DNA of 64,000 bases from Chryseobacterium koreense CCUG 49689 (GCF_001045435.1 NZ_LFNG01000006.1:248001-312000), one strand, 5' to 3'; positions 44,054 to 53,460 are shown, counted from the stretch's first letter. Program-made: numbers and translations. Notes: generated by a model not told the origin, from the letters alone.

Positions 44054-46180
44054 TTAAACTTCCACACTTTCTACAGCATGTTGTTTCACCAGTTCCTGCT
44101 GCACATTTGGCGGAACCAGTTGATAATCCGAAAACTTCATTTTGAATTTGGCTCTTCCTCCCGTAATGGAGCGAAGTGTGGAACCATAATCATGCATTTC
44201 GGCTAAAGGAACATTTGCCAGAATTTTTTGGTAATGTCCTTCGGAATCCATTCCGGAAATCACGGCGCGTCTGGTTTGCAAATCTCCCATTACATCACCA
44301 GTATCTTCGTCCGGACAAAGGATTTCCACAGCATACATCGGTTCCAAGAGTTGAGGTTTCGCCAAGTGGAAAGCAGTTTTAAACGCTCCGGAAGCCGCGA
44401 GTTGGAAGGAAATATCGTTGGAATCCACACTGTGCATTTTTCCGTCATAAACAGAAACACGAATATTTTGGCAGTGAGAGCCGGTTAAAGGACCTTCTTT
44501 CATCTGCTGCATAATTCCTTTCTTAATGGCACCGATGTATCGGTTATCGATTGCTCCGCCCACGATGCACCAGTAGAAAGCGAGTTTTCCGCCCCATGGT
44601 AAATCCTCGATTTCTTTTTGGCGGATGCTCATTCCGGTTGGCTCTTCCATTCCTTCGTAGAAATTTTCAACACGCATGTGGATTTCCCCGAACTGTCCTG
44701 CTCCACCGGATTGCTTTTTGTGGCGATAATCGGCATCAGCTTTAGAGGTAATCGTCTCTCTATACGGAATCTTAGGATTACTGAAATTCATTTTCACGCC
44801 AAATTCGTCCTGCAGTCTTTGTTTCACCAAATCCAGGTGCAACTGACCTTGACCGTGAAGCAAAGTTTGTTTCAATTCCGCAGATTGTTCTACCCTCAAA
44901 GTGGGGTCTTCCTCAGAAATTCGGTTGAGTGCGGTCACCAATTTTTCCATATCTGCTGAAGAATCTGTGGAAACAGCTTTTCTGATTCTGCTTTCCGGGA
45001 ATTCCATCGGGCGGATTTTTCGATCCAGACCTTTTGTATTCAAAGTATTGTTGGAGTGTCCGTATTTCAATTTCACGGTGGCTCCCAAATCTCCGGCGAC
45101 CAGTTCATTTACAGGAATCCTGTCTTTTCCTTTAGCCAAAAATATTTGCGAGATTCTTTCTGTTTCGCCATTGTTTGCATTGACCAGTTCGTCTCCTGCC
45201 TTCAATTTTCCGGTCAGAACTTTAAAATAAGAAACCATTCCCACTTGCGGTTCGGATAAGGTTTTATAGATAAAAATGGTTGTTTTGTCGTTCGGATCGT
45301 ATGTGATTTCTTCACCGTTTTCCAATTTCCTTGCCGGTCGATCTGCTGGTGACGGCGCGATATCGTTGATGAATCCCATCAATCTTCCACTTCCCATATC
45401 TTTCAAACCGCTGGTCACGAAAACCGGGAAAAACTGCTGGTTTGCAATGGCAATGGTGATTCCTTTTGCCAATTCTTCTTCGGAAAGATTTCCTTCCTCG
45501 AAATATTTTTCCATTAACCCCTCCTCATTTTCGGCCGCGATTTCCACCAAAGCGTTGTGCATCGCGTTGGCTTTTTCCATTTCAGATTCCGGGATCGGCT
45601 TTTTCTCAGGTTTTCCACCGTTTTCCGGAAATTCATACATCACCATTCTCAGCGCATCGATGATCTGGTTAAAGTGGGGTCCGGAATTATATGGATACTG
45701 AATAGGAACCAGTTTCGGGCCGAATCTTTCTTTTGCCTGTTCCAAAGTTTTCTCGAAATCCGCCTTCGGGTGATCCATCTGGTTGATGACGAAAATAGTC
45801 GGCGTGTGGTTTTTTTCCACATATTCCCAAACGAGTTCGGTTCCTACTTCCACACCGTTTGCTGCGTTCAAGACGATTACTGCGGTATCGGCGACTTTCA
45901 AAGAAGAAACGATTTCACCTACGAAATCGTCAAATCCGGGAGTGTCGATGATGTTGATTTTATTGTTGCGCCAGTTGACAAACATTTGGTGGGAGAAAAT
46001 AGTTTTGCCTTTTTCGTGTTCCAAATCGGTATTGTCGCTCACGGTGTTCTGTGTTTCCACAGTTCCGCGGCGCTTAATCTCCCCGCCTTCAAATAACATG
46101 GCTTCAATGAGCGTGGTTTTCCCGCTATCGGAATGTCCGAGCATGACCACGTTTCGTAAATTTTTGGTTTCAGCACTCAT
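44054..46180 (-). CDS. EF-G-like translational GTPase (divergent paralogue)
   Basis: This 708-residue GTPase has the full EF-G domain order: G domain (P-loop GHSDSGKTT at 15-23, DTPGF as G3, NQMD as G4), beta-barrel domain II, domains III, IV and V. It differs from housekeeping EF-G, where the P-loop reads GHIDAGKTT and G4 reads NKMD, and the G2/switch I region is shifted. It therefore belongs to the second EF-G class, whose members act in ribosome recycling, stress adaptation or an unknown step. The ribosomal operon neighbours of normal fusA are absent. A TAACTTTA -7-like box with TTG 22 nt upstream lies at 46288-46320. Confidence 0.88.
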   Translation of the reverse strand: MSAETKNLRNVVMLGHSDSGKTTLIEAMLFEGGEIKRRGTVETQNTVSDNTDLEHEKGKTIFSHQMFVNWRNNKINIIDTPGFDDFVGEIVSSLKVADTAVIVLNAANGVEVGTELVWEYVEKNHTPTIFVINQMDHPKADFEKTLEQAKERFGPKLVPIQYPYNSGPHFNQIIDALRMVMYEFPENGGKPEKKPIPESEMEKANAMHNALVEIAAENEEGLMEKYFEEGNLSEEELAKGITIAIANQQFFPVFVTSGLKDMGSGRLMGFINDIAPSPADRPARKLENGEEITYDPNDKTTIFIYKTLSEPQVGMVSYFKVLTGKLKAGDELVNANNGETERISQIFLAKGKDRIPVNELVAGDLGATVKLKYGHSNNTLNTKGLDRKIRPMEFPESRIRKAVSTDSSADMEKLVTALNRISEEDPTLRVEQSAELKQTLLHGQGQLHLDLVKQRLQDEFGVKMNFSNPKIPYRETITSKADADYRHKKQSGGAGQFGEIHMRVENFYEGMEEPTGMSIRQKEIEDLPWGGKLAFYWCIVGGAIDNRYIGAIKKGIMQQMKEGPLTGSHCQNIRVSVYDGKMHSVDSNDISFQLAASGAFKTAFHLAKPQLLEPMYAVEILCPDEDTGDVMGDLQTRRAVISGMDSEGHYQKILANVPLAEMHDYGSTLRSITGGRAKFKMKFSDYQLVPPNVQQELVKQHAVESVEV

Positions 46181-46393
46181 AACTATCTGTTTTGTTTAAA
46201 GTTTGACTTTTGAATGGATTTCACGTTTGGTATTTCAAGAAATGACGCTACTGCATTTGAACCTATTTCCTCCATTTTTTGGAAAACTAAAGTTACGAAG
46301 TTTTTAAATTGGTTTGCCAAAAAATAAAGATTTGAAGGAATGACATTTGGCAGATTATTTTGAAGTCCGAATTTTTGTTACATTTGTACTATC

Positions 46394-46681
46394 ATGCTTA
46401 ATCAACAACAGATTAATATCATTATCAATACTTTAAAACCATTTCATCCGAAAAAAATTGGGATTTTCGGTTCCTTTTCCCGTGGGGAAAATCATGATCA
46501 AAGTGATATTGATATCCTGTATGTCTTTGAAAATTCAATAGGACTATTTAAACTTCTGCAAATCAAAGATGATCTGGAGAAAAAACTCAATAAAAAAATT
46601 GATTTGGTTTCAGAGAAATATGCGCATCCAAAATTGAAACCTACCATTATGGAGGACTTAAAAGTGATTTATGAAAACTGA
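46394..46681 (+). CDS. mntA: Minimal nucleotidyltransferase antitoxin (MntA)
   Basis: This 95-residue protein is a MNT-type nucleotidyltransferase with the catalytic pattern GSFSRGE (residues 26-32) followed by SDIDI (Asp, Asp), the Pol-beta fold signature. MntA neutralises HepT by adding AMP to it. The gene overlaps the hepT reading frame by 11 nt. A TACATTTG -7 box lies at 46379-46386 with TTG 16 nt upstream, giving a leader close to zero. Confidence 0.88.
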   Translation: MLNQQQINIIINTLKPFHPKKIGIFGSFSRGENHDQSDIDILYVFENSIGLFKLLQIKDDLEKKLNKKIDLVSEKYAHPKLKPTIMEDLKVIYEN

Positions 46682-47024
46682 GAAAGACTTGTTCAGATTA
46701 GGTCATATTAAAGACTGCATCATAAAAATCTTAGAATTGGTCAAAATTTCAAGAACATTTTAAAATTTTGAAGTTAAGTGGATTGAACAGGATGCCATGA
46801 TTAGAAATTTTGAAATCATCGGTGAGGCGTCCAACCATATCTCTGACGAAACCAAAGAAAAACATCCTGAAGTTGAATGGAATCTGATGCGTGGAATGCG
46901 AAATTTTATCTCTCATGAATACTTTGGCGTTGATTTAGAAAATATTTGGGAAACAGCCGTCCACGATATTCCCATACTCAATTTACAGATAGAACAAATA
47001 ATTTCCGATTTAAGTAAGCCTTAA
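46671..47024 (+). pseudogene. hepT: HepT (HEPN) toxin gene broken by an in-frame stop
   Basis: A HEPN/DUF86 protein of 117 codons can be read in one frame from the ATG at 46671 to 47024, but TAA at 46761-46763 interrupts it after 30 codons (MKTEKDLFRLGHIKDCII onwards to SRTF). The frame continues without shift into NFEVKWIEQDAMIRNFEII and the HEPN active-site motif RNFISHEY (R-x4-H). One base change (GAA, AAA or CAA to TAA) explains it. Unless the stop is read through or translation restarts at the ATG at 46797, no full toxin is made. A sequencing error is possible. Confidence 0.8.
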
Positions 47025-47069
47025 CATCCCGCCCCTTTTTCCAAATTCAGCAATCTTATGGAAGAATCA

Positions 47070-47101
47070 CAAAAAAAACGGACAGAAAAATTCTGCCCGT
47101 T
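47070..47101 (-). terminator. Rho-independent terminator of the oxygenase gene
   Basis: Minus-strand stem AACGGGCAGA/TCTGTCCGTT (one G-T pair), loop ATTTT and eight T, 22 nt beyond the stop at 47124. It may also end the mntA-hepT transcript from the other side. Confidence 0.88.
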
Positions 47102-47123
47102 CTACTATATAAAGTGAAAACCC

Positions 47124-48071
47124 TTACTTAATAAGTCCCAATTCCACCAATCTTTCGTGCAGGAATTCACCTGCAGTAGTGTCCGGATAAAGTTTGGGGT
47201 TGTTTTCATCATAGGTCCCTTCCAAAGCATTGAGCGGCATTTCGCTTACCGGATGCATAAAGAACGGAATGGAATATCTGGAGCTTCCCCACAATTCTCT
47301 TGGCGGATTGACCACTTGGTGAATCGTGGATTTCAGTTTGTTGTTAGTATGTCGGGAAAGCATATCTCCCACATTGATCATCAACTCATCCGGTTGAGCA
47401 ATCGCATCAATCCATTCTCCATCGTGGTTTTGAACTTGAAGCCCTTTTCCTTGAGCGCCCATCAACAAGGTGATTAAGTTGATATCGCCATGTGCCGCTG
47501 CACGAACAGCATTTTCCGGTTCTTCCGTAATTGGCGGATAGTGAATCGGACGAAGAATCGAGTTCCCTTCTTTCACAAATTTGTCGAAGTAGAATTCATC
47601 CAATCCGAGATGCAACGCGAGCGCCCTCAAAACGTAAACACCGGTTTTTTCCAACATTTGGAAGGCCACTTTCCCAACTTCGTTGAATTTCGGGGTTTCT
47701 TTTACCGTAACATTTTCGGGATAAACTTCGGCATATTTTGAACCTTCGTCAAGGTATTGTCCAAAATGCCAGAATTCCTTCAGGTCACCTTTTTTGAAAC
47801 CCTTTGCGGTTTCTTTACCGAATCCCACATAACCGCGCTGTCCGCCGATTCCCGGGATTTCGTATTGTTGTTTGGTCTCCACAGGAAGGTTGAAAAAATT
47901 TCTTACTTCGCCATAAAGTTCATCAACCAACTCGTCATCCAGAAAGTGACCTTTCAGGGCAACAAAGCCGATTTCTTCGTAAGCTTTTCCGATTTCATTT
48001 ACAAATTTTTGCTTGCGTTCCGGGTTGTCCGAAAGGAAATCACGCAAATCCACACTAGGAATTTGATTCAT
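47124..48071 (-). CDS. Isopenicillin N synthase-like 2OG/Fe(II) oxygenase
   Basis: This 315-residue protein has the DIOX_N domain (residues 4-110, IPSVDLRDFL) and the 2OG-Fe(II) double-stranded helix. Iron ligands are visible in AAHGDINLITLL (His, Asp) and STIHQVVNPP (His), and the 2OG-binding Arg-x-Ser is in SRYSIPFFMHP. Family members oxidise very different small molecules, so the reaction is unknown; there is no antibiotic or hormone gene nearby. A TATTTTTG -7 box lies on the minus strand at 48097-48104. Confidence 0.85.
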   Translation of the reverse strand: MNQIPSVDLRDFLSDNPERKQKFVNEIGKAYEEIGFVALKGHFLDDELVDELYGEVRNFFNLPVETKQQYEIPGIGGQRGYVGFGKETAKGFKKGDLKEFWHFGQYLDEGSKYAEVYPENVTVKETPKFNEVGKVAFQMLEKTGVYVLRALALHLGLDEFYFDKFVKEGNSILRPIHYPPITEEPENAVRAAAHGDINLITLLMGAQGKGLQVQNHDGEWIDAIAQPDELMINVGDMLSRHTNNKLKSTIHQVVNPPRELWGSSRYSIPFFMHPVSEMPLNALEGTYDENNPKLYPDTTAGEFLHERLVELGLIK

Positions 48072-48525
48072 TGTATTTGCTTAAAAATTACGGCTGCAAA
48101 AATAGGGAAAATTTACCGGAGCAGAAATCTCGTTGAAATGATTTGTATAAAACAATTCACAATGATCATTGAGATTGTTTTCACCCGTTTTGTAGCCTCC
48201 GGAAATCACCCATGAAAATTATTTTGAGGACAAGAAGAAATGATCCGCAACATAAAGGGATTTATGGGCAAAAGCAAAGATTTTGTTTCGAACAACCAAT
48301 TTGGTGAATATGCGTTCATCAGCGGCGGAATAATGAGATCAAAAATTAACTTTTCGAAAAAAAATAGGATTTAGCTTAATCAAATTAACTGAAAACCACC
48401 ACTTCTTTCAGCGGCAGTAAAAATCTGAAAGCACTTGGCGGACCATTAAAAGTAAATCCATTTCCCGCTTAAAAAAGTTGGAAAAGAATTATTATGACTA
48501 AATTTGCATCCATTCAAAATTTCCA
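48072..48525. other. Intergenic region between the oxygenase gene and menD
   Basis: This 454-bp divergent gap holds the two promoters facing outward (oxygenase -7 box at 48097-48104, menD promoter at 48478-48506). It also contains an inverted repeat CTTTCAG/CTGAAAG at about 48404-48432 and a 36-codon open frame from 48264 (MGKSKDFVSNNQF) without family resemblance or good start signals. I see no RNA gene. Confidence 0.6.
48478..48506 (+). promoter_or_regulatory. menD promoter (TTG-N18-TAAATTTG)
   Basis: TTG at 48478-48480 and TAAATTTG at 48499-48506 are separated by 18 nt, matching the flavobacterial consensus. The ATG lies 20 nt after the -7 box. Confidence 0.75.
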
Positions 48526-50196
48526 ATGAAACAGTTCTCTTCCAAACGAAGCATCCAGATTTTAGCACATCTTTTAGAGCAGTACGGAATCCACAATATC
48601 GTGATTTCGCCGGGTTCCAGAAATGCACCTTTAGCCATCCATTTTTCGGAACTGGAAAGTTTCAACTGTTACAGCATCGTGGACGAACGAAGCGCCGGTT
48701 TCGTCGGTTTGGGAATGGCGAAAAGCGAGAAGAAACCAGTTGCCATCACTTGCACAAGCGGTTCGGCGTCAGCAAATTATTATCCAGCAATTACCGAAGC
48801 ATTTTACCAGAATATCCCGCTTTTGATTTTAACGGCAGATCGTCCAACCGATTTTGTGGATATTTTTGATGGGCAAACCATTCGCCAAAAAGAGATTTTT
48901 GCGCAGCATTCTTATGGAGACTTTCAACTTTTGGAAGATGGAAAGGAAGGCGCAGATGAAACCAATTTCGATCTCATCAAAAAAGCGGTGGAACTTTGTT
49001 TCGAGAAAAAAGGTCCGGTCCACATCAATATTCCTTTGGAAGAACCTCTTTACGAATTGATTACGGAAATCCCAAAGTTTCCGCCCATTGAAAAAACCAT
49101 CAGAAAACCCCATTACGAACTCCCGTCAAACCTAGCCGCAGAATGGAATACCGCAAAAAGAATCATGATTCTAGTCGGTACCAGAGATTACAGCGAGGAG
49201 CTGGAAATGCAATTGTCTCAGCTGGTTAAAAATCACAGTGTGGTCATTTTATGCGAAGCCAATTCTAATCTGAAGAACGAAAAGTTTTTCTCGCATATTG
49301 ACCGGTATATCTATAATTTTAAGGAAGAAGATTTCAAAACTTACGCTCCGGAACTTTTGATCACGATCGGCCAAAACGTGGTCTCCAAAAAAATCAAACA
49401 GTTTTTGAGAAAAGCAAAACCGAAAAGCCATTGGCATATCGACGAAGTTTGGCATCCGGACACTTTCTTTTCCCTAACCGAAAAAATTGAAGCCACCGCC
49501 GAAAATTTCTTCGCGAAACTGCTGAATTTCGCCAAATTAGAACCACAACCGTACTACAATTTGTGGGATATTTTGCGGGACAAAAAAGATTTGAGGCATC
49601 AGGAATATTGCCTTTTGAGCAACTTTTCGGATTTCAAATTCTTTGAATCCCTTTCCTATAAACTGCCGGAAAATATCAACCTGCATTTCAGCAATTCGTC
49701 TGCAATACGCTATGCGCAACTTTTTGACTTTAATAAAAACAAAGTTTATTGCAACCGAGGAACCAGCGGAATTGATGGCTCCACTTCCACCGCTATGGGA
49801 TTTGCTATGCGCAGTCCGAACCAGACGGTTTTGGTTACGGGAGATCTGAGTTTCTTCTATGACATCAACGGACTTTGGAACAATTACATACCGCCGTATA
49901 CCCGAATTATCATTTTCAATAACGGCGGTGGAGATATTTTCAAGATTATTCCCGGACCAAGCTCCACGAACGCTTTAGACGAATTCATCTTGACAAAACA
50001 CCATAAAAGCGCAGAACTTCTGGCGAAGCATTTCGGATTTGGTTATACGAAAGTGGACGATGAGGAAACGCTTCTGCGGGTTTTGGAAAACTTCTTTAAA
50101 CCTGATGAAAAGGCGAAAATTTTAGAGGTTGATACCTCCAAAGTTGAAAACGCCGATGTTTTGAAAGGGTACTTTGAATTTTTGAAAAACTCCTAA
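48526..50196 (+). CDS. menD: 2-succinyl-5-enolpyruvyl-6-hydroxy-3-cyclohexene-1-carboxylate synthase
   Basis: MenD is the ThDP enzyme that joins isochorismate and 2-oxoglutarate in menaquinone synthesis. The 556-residue product has an N-terminal ThDP-binding part (YSIVDERSAGFVGLGMA with the catalytic Glu, then TSGSASANYYPAI) and a C-terminal ThDP/Mg domain (GDLSFFYDINGLWNN, then NNGGGDIF). Menaquinone would be the quinone served by NDH-2 at 41 kb. It converges on pabC with a 4-nt overlap of the 3-prime ends. Confidence 0.95.
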   Translation: MKQFSSKRSIQILAHLLEQYGIHNIVISPGSRNAPLAIHFSELESFNCYSIVDERSAGFVGLGMAKSEKKPVAITCTSGSASANYYPAITEAFYQNIPLLILTADRPTDFVDIFDGQTIRQKEIFAQHSYGDFQLLEDGKEGADETNFDLIKKAVELCFEKKGPVHINIPLEEPLYELITEIPKFPPIEKTIRKPHYELPSNLAAEWNTAKRIMILVGTRDYSEELEMQLSQLVKNHSVVILCEANSNLKNEKFFSHIDRYIYNFKEEDFKTYAPELLITIGQNVVSKKIKQFLRKAKPKSHWHIDEVWHPDTFFSLTEKIEATAENFFAKLLNFAKLEPQPYYNLWDILRDKKDLRHQEYCLLSNFSDFKFFESLSYKLPENINLHFSNSSAIRYAQLFDFNKNKVYCNRGTSGIDGSTSTAMGFAMRSPNQTVLVTGDLSFFYDINGLWNNYIPPYTRIIIFNNGGGDIFKIIPGPSSTNALDEFILTKHHKSAELLAKHFGFGYTKVDDEETLLRVLENFFKPDEKAKILEVDTSKVENADVLKGYFEFLKNS

Positions 50197-50819
50197 AGCT
50201 CCAAATAATCCCCATTTTCTGGAAGATTGGTGATTCTGGAAATCGGATAGATGAACATATCATCGAAATCGTTCATCGCATTGATGATTTGAAAATGCGA
50301 AAACTCCTGGATGTTTTGCAGCGTGATTTCCGTTTCCTTGATCTTTTTGGCTTTCAGCAAATGTTGTCTTTGAACGCCGTTTAAGAGGAAAGTCGATGGC
50401 GTGAACCATTCTTTCCCTTTCTGAAAAAGCAGGTTGGAAAAGGAAGTGTCGGTAATATGGTTGTTTTTCACGATGATGATTTCGTCTGCTTTGGCTTTAA
50501 TCTTCATCCGTTCAAATTCTTTTCTGTCCTCAAATTTGAAGGAATAACTGAAGGAATTGTTTTCTACCAGCTGAAAATCCGAGATTTCGGAAATCGCATA
50601 AGGAATCAATTGGGTTCTAAAACCCTTATTTAAATCATAAGAAATCCTCAGTTTGAATAGTCCGTCTTCATCATGGTTCAGCGACTTGTAAATCTTGCCC
50701 AAATCTATGGAACCTTCCTTCCCGAAATTCGCAAAAGTCTCATTCACACGTTTTTGGTGAAAATCCAGCAGGGAAATTTCCTGGTCTTCTATCTTGATGC
50801 TTTCAAAGAATTGGAACAT
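50193..50819 (-). CDS. pabC: Aminotransferase class IV, 4-amino-4-deoxychorismate lyase-like
   Basis: This 208-residue protein of the class IV PLP fold is shorter than most PabC proteins, but keeps the central motif region KADEIIIVKNNHITDTSFSNLLF and the C-terminal NGVQRQHLL segment. PabC converts aminodeoxychorismate to p-aminobenzoate and pyruvate for folate. It overlaps pabB by 17 nt and is thus translationally coupled, which supports the assignment. A branched-chain aminotransferase is unlikely given size and context. Confidence 0.85.
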   Translation of the reverse strand: MFQFFESIKIEDQEISLLDFHQKRVNETFANFGKEGSIDLGKIYKSLNHDEDGLFKLRISYDLNKGFRTQLIPYAISEISDFQLVENNSFSYSFKFEDRKEFERMKIKAKADEIIIVKNNHITDTSFSNLLFQKGKEWFTPSTFLLNGVQRQHLLKAKKIKETEITLQNIQEFSHFQIINAMNDFDDMFIYPISRITNLPENGDYLEL

Positions 50820-51780
50820 AAATTTTGTTGATCATTTCTTGGTATTCGTCGGCTAATTTACTTAAATGCGTGATTCCGCCACCACTTTTGAAGAATAATT
50901 TTCCATTTTCTTTTTCTATGAACCTGATCATCACGCAGGAATCCAGGTTTTTCCCATCAAACCAACCGCAAACTCCGCAATAGAAACCGCGGTCGTAATT
51001 TTCTGCTTCCAAGATGATTTCCAAGGTTTTCGGTTTAGGCGCTCCCAGAATGGAACCGGCCGGAAGAATCGTTTTCATGATGCTTCCGATTTTGTGCTGA
51101 AACTCGGGTTTCAGTTTCCCGGAAATCTCAGAACTCATCGCATAGAGGTTTTTTTGTTTGGTTTCAATGAAATCAATCCGTTGAAAATCATTCACTTTCA
51201 CCTCATCTGCAACCATGCTCAAATCGTTTCTGAGCAAATCCACCACGGTATAATGTTCCGCTTTTTCCTTCACGTCGTTTTTCAAAACTTCCGCCGCATT
51301 TTCTTTGGAAGCATCTATGGTTCCCTTCATTGGAAATGTGAAAACCTCATCATCTATAATCTCCACAAACGTTTCCGGCGAAAAAAACACAAACCTGTCT
51401 TTGAGCAAAACCTTGTATTTTGCCTTTGAAAAAAGAAAAATTTCCTCCAAAGAAAAATTGGTTTCAATTTCGGTTTTGCAGGTGTAATTGGCGAGGTAGG
51501 AATTCCCGAAATTGAGATTTTTCTGCACGAAATCGAATCCTTTTCTGTATTCCACCATCGCTTCCGGAAATGAGTGCAATTCCAATATTTTATTCGGACT
51601 TTCCTGAAGACTGCTGTTTTTAAAACCTTTAAAATCAATGAATAATCCTGAATCCGGCAGTATATTTTCAGTGAAAACTTCCACATTTTCCATTAAGAAA
51701 TCCACCATAAAAAAGAACGGAACTCCCTCTTCTGAAAGTTGATCCATTCTATCGAAATTTTTCTGTACTTCTGAATTCAT
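50803..51780 (-). CDS. pabB: Aminodeoxychorismate synthase component I
   Basis: PabB aminates chorismate to 4-amino-4-deoxychorismate, using ammonia from a PabA subunit not found in this window. From the ATG at 51780 the product has 325 residues, equal to the chorismate-binding domain alone, and shows DLLRNDLSMVA, GSILGAPKPKT and ENYDRGFYCGVCGWF, the last being the conserved chorismate-site region. A GTG two codons upstream is less likely. It forms an operon with pabC and complements folE (12 kb) in folate synthesis. Confidence 0.92.
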   Translation of the reverse strand: MNSEVQKNFDRMDQLSEEGVPFFFMVDFLMENVEVFTENILPDSGLFIDFKGFKNSSLQESPNKILELHSFPEAMVEYRKGFDFVQKNLNFGNSYLANYTCKTEIETNFSLEEIFLFSKAKYKVLLKDRFVFFSPETFVEIIDDEVFTFPMKGTIDASKENAAEVLKNDVKEKAEHYTVVDLLRNDLSMVADEVKVNDFQRIDFIETKQKNLYAMSSEISGKLKPEFQHKIGSIMKTILPAGSILGAPKPKTLEIILEAENYDRGFYCGVCGWFDGKNLDSCVMIRFIEKENGKLFFKSGGGITHLSKLADEYQEMINKIYVPIL

Positions 51781-51902
51781 TCCCACAAAAGTAAGATTTT
51801 ACCAAAAAACTCCGCATCCTTTTTCTGAGTCTTGATTCTATTTCTTCTTTCCGAGAAGCGCCCAGATTCTTCGGGATTGTTTCTTTTCCCTATTTTTGCG
51901 GA

Positions 51903-52625
51903 ATGGAACAAAACAACCCGCCGAAACCCGAACTCAAAGCGATCCTTTCAGACGCATTCAGTTATTGGAACCGCACGCTTTCATTTCAACTGATTTACAG
52001 CCTTTTGTTTTTTTCGCTGTTTTTTCTCGGCTATCTCTACCTTTTCCAGCGTTTTGGTTTATGGGAAGAATACGCAAAATATCTGGAAGTGTCCAAAAAC
52101 AACATTCCCGCACTGAACGAAAAAATGAAGGAATTTGCCGCACTGCCGCAGATGGGCAGTTTCATTTTGTCCGTTTTCATTCTGCTTGCATTGCTCAATC
52201 CCTTGAATGTGGGATTTTATAAGATCTACCGAAAAATCGATCTGGGCGAAAAACCCGAACTCAACGATTTATTCGCCGGATATTTAGGTTTTAATTTTTT
52301 CAAATATTTTGGATTTTACCTGTTTTGGTTTATCGTCTTCAGTTATGGCAACTCGCTTTTGGTGTTGGGACTGGTTTGGATTTTCATCACTTTGTTTTCG
52401 GTTCCGCTGATGTTTTTTATGGATGTGAAAACTTTTGATGGAATTGCGATTACCATAAAAGGATTACGCCGTGATTTTCCCACGATGGTGGTCGCGCTGT
52501 TTGTTGCACTATTATTTGGTCTGAGCGGAATTTTGCTGTTTGGATTCGGCTTCCTCTTCACTTTTCCTTTTTGGAATGCGATGATTTATTCGCTTTATCA
52601 ACATTATTTTAAAGAGCTTTCTTAA
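51903..52625 (+). CDS. Membrane protein, paralogue of the next gene
   Basis: This 240-residue protein has about five or six transmembrane helices and no enzymatic motif. A cytoplasmic loop motif (DLFAGYLGFNFFKYFG) matches DLFIGYRQNLVNIL in the protein at 52695-53429 at the same topological place, so the pair arose by duplication. Relatives are uncharacterised integral membrane proteins of Bacteroidota. A TATTTTTG box at 51891-51898 would start transcription almost at the ATG, which may mean a nearly leaderless message. Confidence 0.72.
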   Translation: MEQNNPPKPELKAILSDAFSYWNRTLSFQLIYSLLFFSLFFLGYLYLFQRFGLWEEYAKYLEVSKNNIPALNEKMKEFAALPQMGSFILSVFILLALLNPLNVGFYKIYRKIDLGEKPELNDLFAGYLGFNFFKYFGFYLFWFIVFSYGNSLLVLGLVWIFITLFSVPLMFFMDVKTFDGIAITIKGLRRDFPTMVVALFVALLFGLSGILLFGFGFLFTFPFWNAMIYSLYQHYFKELS

Positions 52626-52694
52626 AATTGTTTTTGAATTCACTGAAAGTTTCATGAAAAATTTTATATTTGATAAACCTTAAAAATAAATAAC

Positions 52695-53429
52695 ATGGAC
52701 GCTTTTCAAGAATTCGATCAACCTTCGGCACCACAAAAATCGACGGGTGCAATTATTTCTCACGCCCTGGAAACTTACAAAGGAGTTTTTCTGTATGCAC
52801 TTTTGGCAATGGTGATTTACATTGTTGCCTCTATGCTGATTCAGGCAATTTCAGGATTTGATTCCAAAATGATGATGGAAGAAATCCGAGATTCCTCGGG
52901 AGACTACTCGTCGCTAAGAATTTGGGAAATTCCGGGAATGAGAGTCTATTACGGGTTGTCTGGATTGGTGGGCGTTTTGATGGCTCCGCTTTATGTGGGT
53001 TTGATCTACGTTGCGAATAAATATGATTTCAAGGAGCAAATTCAGATTTCAGATTTGTTTATCGGCTACCGACAAAATCTGGTTAATATATTGATTTACA
53101 GCATTATTTCGAGCATCATTCTAGCAATTTCATTTGCTTTGTGTGTTTTACCTGGATTTTTCGTGATGCCATTGTTGCTCTTGGGGTATCCAATTTTGCT
53201 CTTTGAAAATGCAAGTTTTGGTGATGCAATAAGCAAGTCGTTTCAAATTGCCAAAGAAAATTATGGAGTCATGCTTGGAACTTCGGTTTTAGGTTTGCTC
53301 ATCAGTTTATCGGGGATTCTGCTGTGTTTTGTCGGGATTTTGCTCACTTTCATGTTTTTCCTTGTGGTAATGTATTCTGCTTACACCGCATTTTTAGGAA
53401 GACCGAAACAGGTTGAGTTCAAAAGTTAA
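52695..53429 (+). CDS. Membrane protein, paralogue of the previous gene
   Basis: This 244-residue protein has six predicted transmembrane helices, preceded by an N-terminal cytoplasmic stretch (FDQPSAPQKSTGAIISHAL). Similar proteins are often left as hypothetical or misnamed as beta-carotene monooxygenases; no such activity can be read here. A TATATTTG -7 box lies at 52665-52672. Its transcript ends at the hairpin at 53461. Confidence 0.75.
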   Translation: MDAFQEFDQPSAPQKSTGAIISHALETYKGVFLYALLAMVIYIVASMLIQAISGFDSKMMMEEIRDSSGDYSSLRIWEIPGMRVYYGLSGLVGVLMAPLYVGLIYVANKYDFKEQIQISDLFIGYRQNLVNILIYSIISSIILAISFALCVLPGFFVMPLLLLGYPILLFENASFGDAISKSFQIAKENYGVMLGTSVLGLLISLSGILLCFVGILLTFMFFLVVMYSAYTAFLGRPKQVEFKS

Positions 53430-53460
53430 GAACAGATTTAAAATATTTGTACATTTGAAA

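Noticed and set aside
48264-48374. 36-codon open frame in the oxygenase-menD gap
   Set aside because: No promoter or ribosome binding support and no recognisable domain; kept only as a remark in the intergenic entry.
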